Shown piece after piece: positions 47,701 to 62,700 of a stretch of 64,000 bases of DNA; the first letter of the stretch is position 1, and every line of letters begins with the position of its first letter. Made by a program: the position numbers and the translations under genes. Below the pieces are notes generated by a model that ran no database searches, was not told where the DNA came from, and saw only the letters and a list, made by a program, of their open reading frames with translations. Source of the DNA: Paracentrotus lividus (lineage: Eukaryota; Echinodermata; Echinoidea; Camarodonta; Echinidae); assembly GCA_940671915.1 (NCBI GenBank), contig CALNVZ010003426.1, positions 29,593,262 to 29,657,261 of the forward strand, given 5' to 3'.

Positions 47701-50700
47701 ACCACTTCTCCAATAATCAGCGGCCATTTTGAAGCGTTAAACAAGCAGCAGGATGCATCAAGAATCCTGAATTAATCATACACATGAAATTAAAGATCAA
47801 GTGTTATCCTGTCACCATCTGTGTCACTATCCCTGACATATCTTTTGTGATTTTGGGATCTTTGAGCAGCAGCTGTCAGCACTGTTGTTATCTAAGCTAC
47901 AAAATCTACTTTCAACTTAGAGTCACATCTTACATGTTTATTTTTGTCTTTCAGGTATTTGATCTTTTATGGAGACTTGTCAGCCATGACATCTGGTTCA
48001 CATGGGACAGACTGGAGTATCTCACACACAAAGACGATAAGATTCTTTGCGAAGTCCCATTTGAGGTAAATCGTTTCTTCTTAAAAGAGATATACATTTG
48101 TATTTCTAAATTGCTACAATGTAGTATTTACTATTGGATTGGATCCCTCACATATAGGTTTTCAATCTATTCTGAATATATTTTTTTAAATATTTTTTTA
48201 TAATTCTCTTTGATTCTCTTGATTTACACCTACATGTGTACATGTAGAGCTACGTGTATATGTTACAGAAAAGAAGATGACCTGTGTACCATAGTCACCA
48301 TTAATATTTGTACCTTCTAAGGTGGGAAGACACACCTTTCATACCCTGTAATCATTAGATATTTTGTGCTGATATAAAGTCTAGATAATGATCTATGTTA
48401 AGACCAGAAAATTGTTTTTTTTTTAAAGATTTTTTTTAAACATCAGGCAGAAAAACATTGTACCTCATGCAGCTCTTAGTAATTCGTCAGAAAAATTATT
48501 GAGTTCCCTCATTTTGTTTCATATAGTGGACACCTAAACCACCCCCTGAGAAGAAAAAGAAGAAGAAAGTGACGTACAACAAATCTTTTCTCTCTGGATT
48601 TGGCGGGGGCTCCCTCATTGCAGAAGCTATGCCTGGCAGTCCGGTGAGTCTATGAACTTTACACATAATACTCTGCTAATTGTATGGTTTCTGTTATTGA
48701 GCAAACAGTATTAAAGCAAACATTGCTTAATTTTAAATGATGGTGTCCATCATTTCAAAAGACGATACCATCAATGCTGCTGTTTGTTGATTTGCTGTGA
48801 ATTAAACTGCACAATGTTTGTTTATTTAGAGTAATTCTGATGTATAAAACAATTTTTATATCTTTTCTTTGCATTATCCTTAGCATAATAGAAGAGCCAA
48901 TTCTGTTTGCACCCAAAATCACATACAAACAATGTAGTTGCACTGTACATAGCAATTAAAACATTTCTCTCTGACTAAGTTAAACTATGTTCATGCACTT
49001 TTTAGTTACAAATGTACACTGTAGGCACAATTTTACTAAAATGTAATTTATTTTCCCCCAATAGGTTTACTCTGTATTATAGTACTGAAAATTTGTTAAG
49101 TTTAGATATGGGCAGTTCCAAGCAAAACAGGACATGGAGCTGAAATTTCAATGTGCCGCTGTGCCTTTGAAAATGCAAATTAGGATCTGAAATTACCACA
49201 AAGGCTTCTTTACAATACAACCAATCATTTAAGTTAAAAAAATATGCGATTCAGTATTCTTGCGCTGAATAATCGATCAAACCCAAATTTGCACGTATGG
49301 GACTATGGGGCTTTAAATGCCTCTAATTCTTATATCTCGTCACTTTTTGCCAATTTTTTTGGCTAAATGTAATTGTCATGGTCTACTCCAACAAACTTTG
49401 GTATTAATATTTCTTTATAATGCATTTTTCCTCATGAAAAAGACCGGGAAACCACACGTCACTCCGTAACCGTCACTCCGTAACCGGACAAGGGTTCAAG
49501 TTTTAAGCCATAATTAACAAAATATTCAACCAATTTTTTTATGCAAGGTGGCATATTATACCTAGAATAATATAGAATCCAATCAATAACTCAAAATTGT
49601 GATAGCTATTTAAATTTCACAGAGTTTAAGCAAAATGTTTTCTGCTCAAATATGCATGTCCATTTTGCGTCACTCCGTAACCATGATTATGAATATTCAT
49701 ATCTCATTAATAAAGAGGATCGCTGTAAAAAAAATTATCATTTTGAAAAGAGGGTACCATCAGCTTTTGTCATGAACCATTTCTTTGTAAATAAAGATTA
49801 AAGCTTTGATGATAAACTTGTTTGAATGCTGAAATGTTGCTTCTGAATGTCACTCCGTTACCTTGGAACTGCCCATATGCTGTGCTGCTAAAGCTTACGT
49901 CATGTAATTGTCATTGTTCACCAAAATGTTTTCAATTGTATACGTTTTTATGATGTTTGTCTCACTTTAACCTTGCTTTTTTATTTTGTTTGCTGTGTTC
50001 ACACAAATTTGCCCCATCATGCCACTCCATTGTTTGCCTAAATATGAGCAGAACCCGTTTGAAACCCCCACTGCCTCTCCGCTTTCCAGTGCACCAGCTA
50101 CCCCTACCCCAACCCCTCCCTACACCCCAAACTCTGCCAGCTCTCTCAGGTCTAATGGGGTAAGTTTAATGCACCATGCATCATGAAAGCTATTTTTCAG
50201 TAGTCTAAATTAATCAGCTGTCTCTAATACTCAAATTGGCATGCCTACATATTACATGTAAATCCTTTAGAAAAAGTAGAATGTTTTCAAATAATTGTAT
50301 CGATAACCTTGTGGAAATCAAAAAGAACTAAATTCAACCGAAATAAAAGTCAATTTGTACAAATAGTAGCAATAAATTTGTAATGTCAATTTAAAGATAT
50401 CAATGATTATTAACACTCTTGTTCCTGTGCAAGGAACTGTATTTATTAAACAATATAAAATACCAAAACCCAATTTTATACCTTCTATATATTAAAAAAG
50501 AAAAAAAAGTGCACTTGTGTTCCAATTCGATCAAGCCTATATATTCATGTCTGCATTAATTGCTTTGCTTTTTTCTAGTGCTTCAATATTCACATTGTAT
50601 TAATTTCCAAATTACAATGCTATAACAATTTTATTTCAAATGTTAGTGTTTAATGCTCGACTGAATCTGTATATTGTTTGAAGGGATAAAATCATTCCAT

Positions 50701-53700
50701 CATGTGCACTGATGTACTTTGTGCATGGGGCTTAAATAATACTGAGCAAGTTAATTTTTCTGTGCTCCTGACTATAATTGTCCTATCTGTGCAAAATTTG
50801 AAATAGACAGGATTAAAGGGTTTGCTGAGGAAGAAAAGCTGTACATGGGAACACCTATTTTGTGTATCTCTCAAATGGTGGTATTTGTATTTTTTCCTGT
50901 TGATGTGACTTTTCTATTATCTGAAAATATATCACTACATGTAGTAGGTCATTTGGGAACATGGTGTAAATATTTAGCTTGCTTTTTTGGGGAACCAGTA
51001 ATTGATTCCATTTCACAAGTTTGATTAATTTAAACAGAAAGTCTTCCTCCCCCTCAAACCATTTTTATACATTCATATTTTACTCTGACACCTGGTGCTT
51101 TGGTCACAAGAATCATTACATGGACTTTAATCCCATGGATTTCATGTCTTAGTCATACCGCACTAGTCTATGTTTCTAGACACCTTTCACCTCCCTAGGA
51201 ACCTGAGAGTCCACCGCCCCCTGAGGTCAAACACATCCCATATCCAGGAGAGGATTTCTGCAGGAAGTTCAAGAAGAAATCCCATCACAGACCAGACCCA
51301 GAGGACTGTATCTTAGAGATGGTTACCACAATGCTCAATGTAAGCAGTGTCTCTTACTTCTAAATCTCTTTAAAACATATCCCACACACACAAACAAATT
51401 AATCAAAACTTATAATCAATTATAATTGTGTTAACAACTAGAATTCCCTTAGAATCCTGCATTTTCATTGGCTGTAAAGCGGTGCTACCAATATCATGGT
51501 AGTGACCATTGATGGCAGAGTTACCATGAGTTAGTAAGTTTTATGCAACCCGGCCCATGATAGTTGGTAATTTTTCTGGTGAAAGCAAAATTTGCATTAA
51601 ATATTATAATGATAGTAAGTTAGTTTACGACCAATCAGCTGAAAATCACCAAAATGTCGCCAGAGTTCATATTTTAGTCTTATGTGTTTTATGGAAGGAA
51701 AGATTTTAAGCTTTACCATTATACAAAACACTTACAGATTTAACTAAGTAAACTATGACATTAGAAAAAAAATGCTATCACTGAAATCCTTTGCACAGAA
51801 ACATGATTCTTGCCATTTACTTAGGTTTTCTATTTGCAACCTACCGGTAGTTTTGAGGCGATAGGTCACATTTATTTTTCAGTCTTTTGACGCGTCTTAT
51901 TCTATACAAAAGGGCAATGATTAGATGAGCAAGAAAGAGCTCGAAATTGGAATGTCGAAAAATTAAGTTGCACAGAATAAATGGGCAAGATATCTAAGGA
52001 TGCAGCCATCTTGCCTATGAGAAAGGGATGGTTCATTAGACTTTCTGTACAATGTACTTTGCCTTTCACCAAATCTCTCAATGAGAGAACTTGTTGAATC
52101 ATAAGCTATTTGGGCAGTTACTATAGTTGCTCTAAAAGTGGCGAAAACACATAATATTATCATTATTATTATTTTTATTTTTTTTAATCATAAAGAGCAC
52201 GAGAGAAGGCAGAAAGCTGAATGTAGAAGGTCTGGATGACTTGGTGGACAGTCGAGTCCTATGTGAGCTCGTCAATTCTTTCATCCCTGGTACCTTCACT
52301 ACGGAGGTGCTTCTCAACGACCGCTGGACGATCAACCTCGCTCTCAAGACTTTTGAGAAGATGATCCGAATCAGTACACCCATAGACTCATCAGATTTAT
52401 TAGAGGTAAGCAGCATGAAGCCAGGTTTAGGGTTTGGGTTTATAGACCTCTGAGTAGATGACCCAAATCAGTACACCAATTGATTCATCAGATATATTAG
52501 AGGTGAATAGTACGAGTCCAGGGGATGATAAAAAAGACTTGATGTCCTTCCAATTATATGATTTGAACCCTCTAGCCAGGCGGTATTAACTGCCCTTCAA
52601 CTTATTCCCCAAACTGCCGGAAAATGGTTGATTGGTTTGACCCTGCCATGCAATGCCCCCCCCCCCCCTAACACTGTCCTTAAATAGCCTGTTCCCTATC
52701 CTCCGCAGCAAGTATACTTGCAAATAGTTTATTTTGTTTTACAGTCTACAACAAATATTTTGGCAGGTACAATGTAGTTATGAGTAGTAAACTGATCTGT
52801 TACACACGTCATTTGAGTGCAAAAGGGCTGATGAGGTTAAGCTTCTTCCATTAGTTTTAGATGATGGAGGAAATGCAAATTAAAGCGATATGTATAATAT
52901 CTTAGAGGAGAGAGAACAGACAAATTTAACAGTAGTAAACGTGATAGTAAGGGTTTACTTACAAAAGAAATTAATATATAGCCATATTTTACTTCCCATA
53001 TTCCTTCCCCTATCCCTCAAAATATAAACAAATGAAAAATAATTTTAAAAACTGCCCGTTGTCATTGATTTGTACTTACCACCTGCTGTAGTATATGTTC
53101 ATATATTTATCTTTTACCCCCACTAGGCTGACCCTATGGCTGTTTGCTGTGCAATGAGTGTATACTTCATGTGTGGATTCAAGATCAGACAAGCTAAAAG
53201 TGTCATCAACAGACTGGTGAGAAATTATTATTTTTTTTTTTAAATCAAGGAGTTACCATCAAATTTATCATCTAATTTTCTATTGCTACATGTACATGTA
53301 AATGAGTAATACCTGAATATAGCAGACATTAGATAAACAGTGAAAATTCAATTATCAAATTTGCACAATGTGATTTTAATGATGTCAACAAACGTTGCAC
53401 TGGAAAGTTATAAATATGAAGCTCATTTTTCAATTATGTTATCATTGTTTTGGATAGCTATTTTGAAGCCCCTCCCCCCTGCCCCCAAAGAGACAAATGG
53501 CAATTTGTTATACTCCTAGGAGTATAGGCCTATATAACATATCGTCGGCTTGGAGCCAGAAGGGCGCCATTGCAGATCAAGGATGTTCCGTTTGGAGCCA
53601 GAAGGGCGCTATTACCATTGACTTTGTACAGTAATAGCGCCCTTCTGGCTGTCAACGGAACATCTATATGATGCAATAACGCCCTTATGGCTCCAAACAG

Positions 53701-56700
53701 ACGATATGTACATGTACATGTACCTCCAGCTTGCTTTTTAGCACTTTAGTAACAGATATTTGACAATTGTCTTGAATTACATGTACATGTAACAGAATTT
53801 TACCCTATTTGTATTGTTTATTTGATATGTAATAGATTGAGATAGAGCATCAGACAAGAGCTGCCCAGCATGATTTTGATAACCTCCCTGAGATTTTAGA
53901 AGATGTTGATCTCATCAAGAAACGCAAGATGCTCAAAGACACATTAGAGAAATGTAACCAAGGTAAGAATTACATAACATTGTATAATTATGTTCAATGC
54001 CATGGTTAAATCTGATTGTGCATGTCTCTGCATCTGGACTGTGTTTGATTTTGCTAAAAATCCTTGAGTCATACACACGCTACTGCCATTTTGAACATGG
54101 TCATATTCAGACTAAGTGGGACATTTAGCTGAAATTTTAATGTGGCGCTGTGCCTTTGAAAATGCAAATTAGGATCTGAAATCAACACAAAGGCTTCTTT
54201 ACAATACAAACAATTATTTAAGCTCAAACATTATGTGATCCAGTTTTCTTACGCTGAATAATTGAGCAAACAGGAATTTGCATGTATGGGAATATGGTGC
54301 TTTAAATGCCTCTTATTCTTAATACCAATCACTTTTGTCAGATTTTTTTTGCTTAAAGTAATTTTCATGGACTACTCTAACATGGCATATAAATACAGGA
54401 AATTTGGATTTAGTTATTTACTTGAAATGTTGAATTTAAGGCACTGGTCGTGTCACTCACATTTTGGATGTCGTGTCACTCACGACACATAGAGGTGGAC
54501 CATTTTCCACCAAGAGGGAATGATTGATAAACACAATAAATGTCAGAGAGGTACACTATTCATATACATATACCAGCACTTATAGTACCCTTAGAGATCT
54601 ACTTGGGCACGAATCCAACCATAATCAATGACGGTCAGAAACCCATGTCTTTTTTCTGTCGTGTCGCTCACGCACAGTTTTTTAATCATTATTTCCAGGA
54701 CCAATTGTAAAATTCAAATCCAACTGGTAATGACACATGCCATTCTTACATTATACATAATACGGTAGTCATGATCCGTTCATAACCTACAAGTGCAAAG
54801 ATATGCGCCCTTCTATCAGTCCAAATGTCATGTCACTCACGTTTGAATATGACCACATGCATTCCAAACCATAGCATTATAAACTGTTCTTCAGAATTCT
54901 TCAATATACCTCAAAGCATTATAAACTGTTCTTCAGAATTCTTCAATATACCGCATTGACACGTTGTCTACCTAGTGCTAAAAGATATTAATCCTCATCC
55001 CACTGGGTTATTTTCATCACTTGATTCCATGGGGGAGGGGTGGGGACTTATTTGACCCACCTTCCAGATCTTGGCCGCCGGTCGCCCAAGTGCCGCAAAA
55101 GTTTACACGATAGTGTGATTTCCTTAATCTTGTCCTCTCATCTCTTTTCAGTCTTCCAATTGGTTGTTTGTTCTTGGTTTCCACTTGTTTCCACTTGTGA
55201 ATTCTCTTACGGTCCCTGTTGTCCAATATTATGTCCATACCATCATAATTGTTTCTTTTCTATGATGGCCAGCACGGACCCCTTCTTGAGGGCCCTCAAT
55301 TATCAGCACTTCAGCACTGATCATAATAATTATTGCTTATCTTTTCATGAACAGAGAGAGTGTTGATAGAGAGTAAGTTTGATGTAGAAGCCTGCAGGCA
55401 ATGGTGGAAACACATAGAGACTATACAGACTGAGGTGAGAATATATTTATTTTTTAAGTCTTCTTCTTAGGGCTATATTATTTTCCCACAGCAATCAATT
55501 AGAAGTGCAGTGCGTAGCATGATTATTCAGTATTATCTATAGATAAGGGATAATACTAACAACAATAACCCCAATTATCATAATTGATGACTTGACAGAA
55601 ATGCTGAATGTTACACATATTTAGTGTTGTTATTATTGACATTTACACTTTTATGTTAAGAGAAAATATAATGTTGGGTTCCATTATGTATGTGTACATA
55701 TATTTGAAAAGATTTCCACTGACGATTATATGATATATGAATTATTCTTATTAAATATCTCCATTACACATTTTGCATTTCATAATCATGCCTTTTTAGA
55801 ACATTTTCAAGCCCATATGTCAATGTTAAATTCCTTTTAGACTCGTGAGGTCATCTCCAAGAAGATGACAGACCGATTTGACATGATGACTGTCCCAAGA
55901 GCGGTCAGTATGAATGACCTTTGCATCTCTCTGGCCATCAACCTCAACTTGACCCAGGGGTCAGGGTTCTACCTGTGTAAGATCAGAGAGACGGTTACAA
56001 CTGACCGAAGGATTGTTCTCAAGGATGCTGAGACCGGTGACTTCATTGATGACTTCACTCATGGCAAAGGACCCAGTAAAAGTAAGCTATTATTCAGTCG
56101 CAAATCATCCTCTGAAAGTTGATTGAAAGAGGCACGCCCTGTTTGTGCAGTGAGTTACCCGAAGATGACTGATGATAATGACGACATGAGTCTATTCCCG
56201 TTAACAAGCAAATACAAACAAGATTTCGCTATATCTAAGCAATTCTTTTGGTCCAAATTTCAAGCATGTTTCCATACGTAGCATGATTTTATAGTAAAGA
56301 AGTATTTGGCTAGGTCCTGGACATCTTGTTATATAATGGGAGCAGAATGTAATATTTATATAATATTGGATACGCTTGAGTGCAATATGAGATATATTCA
56401 TATTGATGAATGGAATATATCTCATATAGCACAAAAGAAATCCAATATTATTATACATGCAAACCCTTTTCTATGACAACAGCAATGCTTTTAGTTTAAA
56501 CAAAAAATGAGGTTTACTCACCTGTATCAAATCGGCCTGATCCGATTTGAAAAGGAGAATCTCATATAAAATTCAAATGAATAAGCTATTATGACATAAA
56601 TTGTTGCTCCGCGTATCCATTGTTATAAGCTGTTGTGTGCAGCATTTTACTGTTGTGTATGAGTTAAATAATGGCATCGCAAATTTCAATAATGTAACAA

Positions 56701-59700
56701 TATTGCACTCCTTTTCTCCATTGATATGGGGAGTGTAGAGTACATACATGTAGGACAGGCATTATGCTAACAATATTGAACGCCGACAAGCAAACATCTG
56801 GAAGAGTATTAATACATGGTTTTAATGTATCAAAAAAAGTGACATGTACATGTATGTGTAATAATTATCATTGATATTGTTTCATACAATGTCGAATCGA
56901 ATCACATTTGTTCATGAAGGAAGTAAAAAAAATTTAAAAAGAGGTAAGGGTTGTTTTACGATCAGGGTACACTTTCCAAAATTGGCCTTCTGTGCACCAT
57001 AATATGAAATATATGTACTGTAATCTCAAATCTACGATGGCAAGCTATTGGGCACTGTTGGAGCAACCTACGAGAGAAAAATGAATTATTAACCATAATT
57101 CATTTTTCTAAAAATTGGCTATATCTGGCATTTTAGGGCAAAATTACTGTCTCATTTTATTTTTTCTAATTTTGAACCTGAGCATCTTCATAATTCTACA
57201 TCTTGTTGATATGCTCAAAGAAGGGATCAAGCTGGTCCTCCCCGATTTTGAACCAAGTGTCATCTAGGTATCGGAACCAATGTGTAGAAGAGATTCCAAT
57301 GTACGATTGAACAGCCAGACGTTCAAATCGTTCCATATACAGGTTTACCACAATAGGGGACATGGGTGAGCCCATTGCACAGCCATGACATTGTCTATAG
57401 AATCGTCCGTTATACACAAAATAAGTGGTATTCAGGCACAACTCCAACAATAAACAGACTTGCTCTGGGCTTAGCTTTGTTCGCTCACTTAAAGATTATT
57501 CAAATACATTTCTTTCATTGGACTGCTGTGCCGTTCAATCTGTTTACACTTTACTTTTTTCCTTTTTTTTCCCTATCCATCAGTTAATGTGCGTAAGATA
57601 CTGGGAGTATCACTGTACGATACATTTGAGCTGAATCCATCAAACTATCCACAGTATGAGGTAAGTTTTTTTTTCTTATGCAGACCTTGTAAAATCGTAC
57701 ATGTATGTGTAAAGGGAACTGATGTCTCTTGCCAGAAGTCTACTTTCTTGATCCAAAAGTTTATCAATGGGCTAAATGAACAGAAAATTAAAAATTACGA
57801 TGGTGATGTTTTGCCTTTCACTGTTTACATTTACTTTATAATTATGCATGTAAGGGGCCATGTAGAACGTTGAAAGTGGGTGTTGAACATGGAAAAACAA
57901 ATCACAATTAGACAGTCATTTTTTCATTATTTTTCTTACCCGACATTTAAAAAAATAAAATCAAGGGACTGAAGCACCCCAAGTTCCATGAATGTATCCA
58001 TTTACATTGTTTATAAAAAAATTTGTGTAATTTTGTTTAATTATATGATAAAAATATAATTAATAATGTTTTTTCTCTGAAAATAGATAGTTTCAGAGTT
58101 CAATGTGATCCAGCCTTTTTTAACATTGTTGCTTTCACATAGGAATGACTAAGGTACAACAAAATAAGATGTATGCAGTATGTTGAGTGGAAAATTATAT
58201 AATTTATTTTTTTCTTATCGCTAGATCTTTGTTGAGAGCCCATCCAAGAACAAACTTCTCAAAGCAGGTGGCATGTAAGTAATCATTGAGAATCTCAATT
58301 CATTTTTAGTATTCTGGAATTACAAATTTAACTTTTACTTATTACCTTTAGGCTTTAGTGGGTGTGCTGTCTTTAGGGTAGTCAACCAGTAACTTGGAGG
58401 ACTTGTATATCAAGGAAACACTTAGAAAATCCAGCAAAACTTCTGTTTTTAAATCCCAATTGGTCAAACATATTTGTGGTATTAATAAAAAACGATTTTG
58501 ATTGGCTGCTGCTAGTTTCTCAATAACTTCTGTCAATGGGAGGACCTGTCAGTGTTAAAAAAAAAAATCTTTTCAGATTTGCCATTTGAAATAGTGCACT
58601 TCAGTTTAATTCATTGCAATATTGATGTTTTTGTTTTTAGGAGAGGGGATGGTGGGTTAATTCTACCAATTTTTCATCCAGACTTTACCAGATCTGTGTG
58701 GGTTTTCTTCTCTCTCTGGAACCTGTACATTTCCTTCAATGCTTGACGGTCCTAGAACATACCTTCCTAATGTCCACGCATAGGTTTTACAACCTACTTT
58801 CATTCAGGATTTTTCTCTTATTCTTGTGACTACATGCAGCTTTCTGTACCAAGTGTTTCCCGGTAACTACTCACAATGGGAGAATCTGTATTTCAAGGCT
58901 TGTAAGGTTGGAGAGTATGACACCGTCTACAAACTCATTGTCTTCTTTCAAGAGAAGAAACCCAGTTTCATCAATGCTCGGGAGAAGAAGACGGGCAACA
59001 TGGGTCTGCATATGGCTGCCAGGAATGGACATTATGTAAGTTGAAGGAGTTCTTGATTGGGTCCTGTTGCATAAAACTGACCATCAATGGTACGTTGGTA
59101 ATTTCTTAGAATCCTGCATTTTGTTTGGCTGTTGAGCCACGTTACCATGGTATGTACCGTTGATGGCAGAGTTAAAATTAATCGTAAGTTTTATGCAACA
59201 GGGACCTGGTCTAACATAGCCTTCTAATGTTCACTTTTATACATCTGTTTTTGGAAAAAACATACAATTTATGATTTCCAGACTTTCAAAGCTACATTAT
59301 AGACTGCTAATACAAACCCTAAATTCATAGCTTTTATGTAAAAGCCTGCATGTAAATTGTATAAATAGGCTTTTTTCAATTTCATCTTCAAAATGTCTAA
59401 TTGTTACTGCAAAATATTAACACATATGTGGGTTGTAAATCAATAAGGAATGGATACCTGTTTGAAGTGGCCAAGATCTTGGGAGGAGGGGGGTTAATGT
59501 TTGAACCTCTCCCTGTTCCCTTTAAGCTGCTAAAAAGTAACTTATCTAGATATATGCTTCAAATAGGTATATTAATTATGTTTCCTATTTTGTAGGATAT
59601 TGCCTTGTTTCTACTGGAGAATGGAGCAAAACTTGATGCTAAGAATGTAAGCGGTGCTTCTCCGTTCTTCAGTGCTGTAGAAGGCCTTCATAAAGGCATC

Positions 59701-62700
59701 AGTCAGGTAATAATTCATTCAGCCAGACATTCATCTCCATAGATTACTGAAGTGTGACATCATAGAAAAAATACACACCTTGCATTTCATTGTTTTGAAT
59801 ATCATTTCTTGTAGAAGCATGATGAAAAGTACTGCCGAATTTTTATTTCATTCACCGAAACCTAGGATATGGCCACATGAATACCTTGTAAGATTAGCAC
59901 AATTGAAACTCTGTATACCATTATAGTATGGGTAGGTCCTTTTTAGGACCACTCATAACTTCAAGAAAGAATACTTGGTGCACCGTGAAACCTTCCACTG
60001 CTAATCAGTATACTATCAGCATGTTTCTAACAGAAATGGACCAACCTAAACACTGATATCAATAGGGTTAATTAGGTATTCAGGCAGTAATATCTCACAC
60101 TCCCAACTGAATCCTACCAAGTTTGGACTATCAACGTTTTTTTATGATATAAAAGAGCCAAACGATGAAACACAGAAAAAACATTATACACTTTTTTTTA
60201 CATCATTACTGTGCTCTGTAAATGTACAACAATTAATTGTCCAACTTATAACAGAGCTTCTGTCAATGTATGTATTTTTGTCCGATGCATGTCCTATATA
60301 TCTGAAGAAGAAACAAACTCCATGTACATGTAGCTGCCTTAACAAATTATTGATCTGAATGGTTGCATGTCTTGCTCATCTTGTATTCATTATTTTTTGA
60401 TAAGATTGATAACTCTTACAGGACTGTTAAGATTGCTTGCTTGTTTGCATGTTTGCTAGCTTGCTAGATTTGAGTGGCATCCCCAACTGCTTTGATTCAC
60501 TTTTTATATCATACGTGTGTTTTTGCCATATTATGTACTTTTCCTTCAAAGTGGTTTGATGAAAGTAGCTATTGAAAATTTGGGATTTCTTGATTATCTA
60601 AATTTCTCTACCATCCTCTACCATCCTTTTTTTTTATATTATCTGTTAAGAAAAAAAATTCTATTAATTCATTTAAAAAATAAATATATCATCCGTGATA
60701 TTTTCCCTTGATGTGCTGAACTTCAGATGTTTCGAATCAGTGATGGGTCAGGCAAGAACTCATTTGCACAAGAAGGAAAGGTTAGTGCCATTTGTGTTTT
60801 AAAGACATTGTTTCACAGAAGCATAAATATTTCACATTTTGCATTAAGATATAAGTTTCATATCACCTCTAATCATCATTCTCAGATAATAGATTTAAGA
60901 AATTGGTGTTACGCAATCATTGATTATTTGTGTACAGGTAGTGCATTCCAAATTGTAAAGATGTAGCTACACAAGAAAGGATTTATTTCACAAGAGTACG
61001 TGTTCGTTCTTCCCTTTGAAAAGTGGGTCTTTTCATTTTTTAAGCTAAATGTTTTGATATTATGGATCATAATTATGGGTGTGAAGCTCAATATCATGCT
61101 AGTTGATTACAGGTACATTGTACATGTACATGTAAGTTATTGCTGGGTCTTCTTTATATCCTGTTTTTTAGATATAGGGGTCTTTCTGAAGTTGCCTATT
61201 AGTAATAATATTGCTTAAAGGAAAACTCAGGTCCCATTATTATTATTTGTTTTTTGATAAATGTATTAAAGATATGCACCTCACGTATGTAAACCTCACA
61301 ATCAACTAACAGATATAGTTATTTCTTAAGCATAATTTTATACAAATTTCCTTATCACATCCACTTAATCATGTTAACAGTAGTTAATAGAAAGATAATA
61401 AGATGTCACCTAACTGTTTCAAAATTACATACAAAATTGAAATTAACCCAGTTGTATTTCATTCATGAATTCACTCATCATTAATCTTCTCAGCCTAAAA
61501 GGTCAAGGGTGAGTATCCAAGACAGTGCATGGTTTGGAATAAAGCATGGCGGTGGCTGAAGGAAAAACTTTGCTCTCCATTAATGCTCGCTTAATATTTC
61601 ATTCAGCATCTTTTTCATGCTTTAACCATGCTCTAACATTTCTATAGGTGATCAGTTTTGCTATTTTTTTTATTCTTAGAGCTGACACTCCACATTAGAT
61701 GAATGCTCCTGGAGTGGTACATGTATTTTAACAACTGCTTTATCAAATGAAAGTGTTCATTATAATTCATGAGGTTTGTTTGATGACGAATACATTTGAA
61801 AGCAAGTGTTCAAGGGGGAACTCACTTTACATGTAACATTTAATGTGTTAAACTCTACAATCTTGAAATCCATGATACATGTAGAAAGGGGTTTCTCATT
61901 AAATTTGATATTCATACTTGTATGTATTTCTTGTGGACATTCTTAAAATGAGTTGAAATAGCTCTCAGAAAAGGGGTTCCTATGGTATGTAAATAATCAG
62001 AGTTGGGTAGATATAGAAAGTCATGCACTACATGACTTGTTTCTGTGTTAGTTTTTCTACTCGTGCTTCAATTGGTAAATGTAATTCTACTATTTGGAAA
62101 TTTGTATGTCAGGCTTCTACTTTTGCTTCAAATTTGTAGTCCTATATCTACTGCATGTCAGTCTTCTGCTTTTACTTACTATGGTAACTTTTTACTTCTA
62201 CTATTTAAACAAAACTTGTGTTTTATGGCTTAACAAGAAAATTAAAGCAGGGTTGCTGGATCTATTTGGAAGATCAGTACAGAGAGAGATCAATTGTGTG
62301 AGCTGCTTAAAAAAAAACAACACTAACACTAATTAGATAAAGCCATGTATTAATTCCCCTTCAAATTCTCGGTAGCCTCATTATGAACAGGATGCTCCAA
62401 AGTTGATGATCTTAATCCTAACCCTAGCCCTAACCATACTCTTAATCATATCCAAATCCTAATCAATGACTGAACCTGGTTTTCAAATGAGGTTACCAAG
62501 AAAAAATCAATCGTAACTTTGAATCAATCGTAAGTCTTTGTGTTACACCCCACTGGTCTGATTAGTATTATGTTAAGTACAGCATAGGCAACAAGATCAG
62601 AGTAGGGAGCAGGCGTACTACCATGTACAAGTATACCCCTTACAATACCATCCATACAGAATTGTGAACATTTCATATCATCTCAATACAGTGATTTAAA

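Noticed and set aside
62417-62437. Telomere-like CCTAACCCTAGCCCTAACC
   Set aside because: Only three imperfect units, too short to argue for an interstitial telomere.
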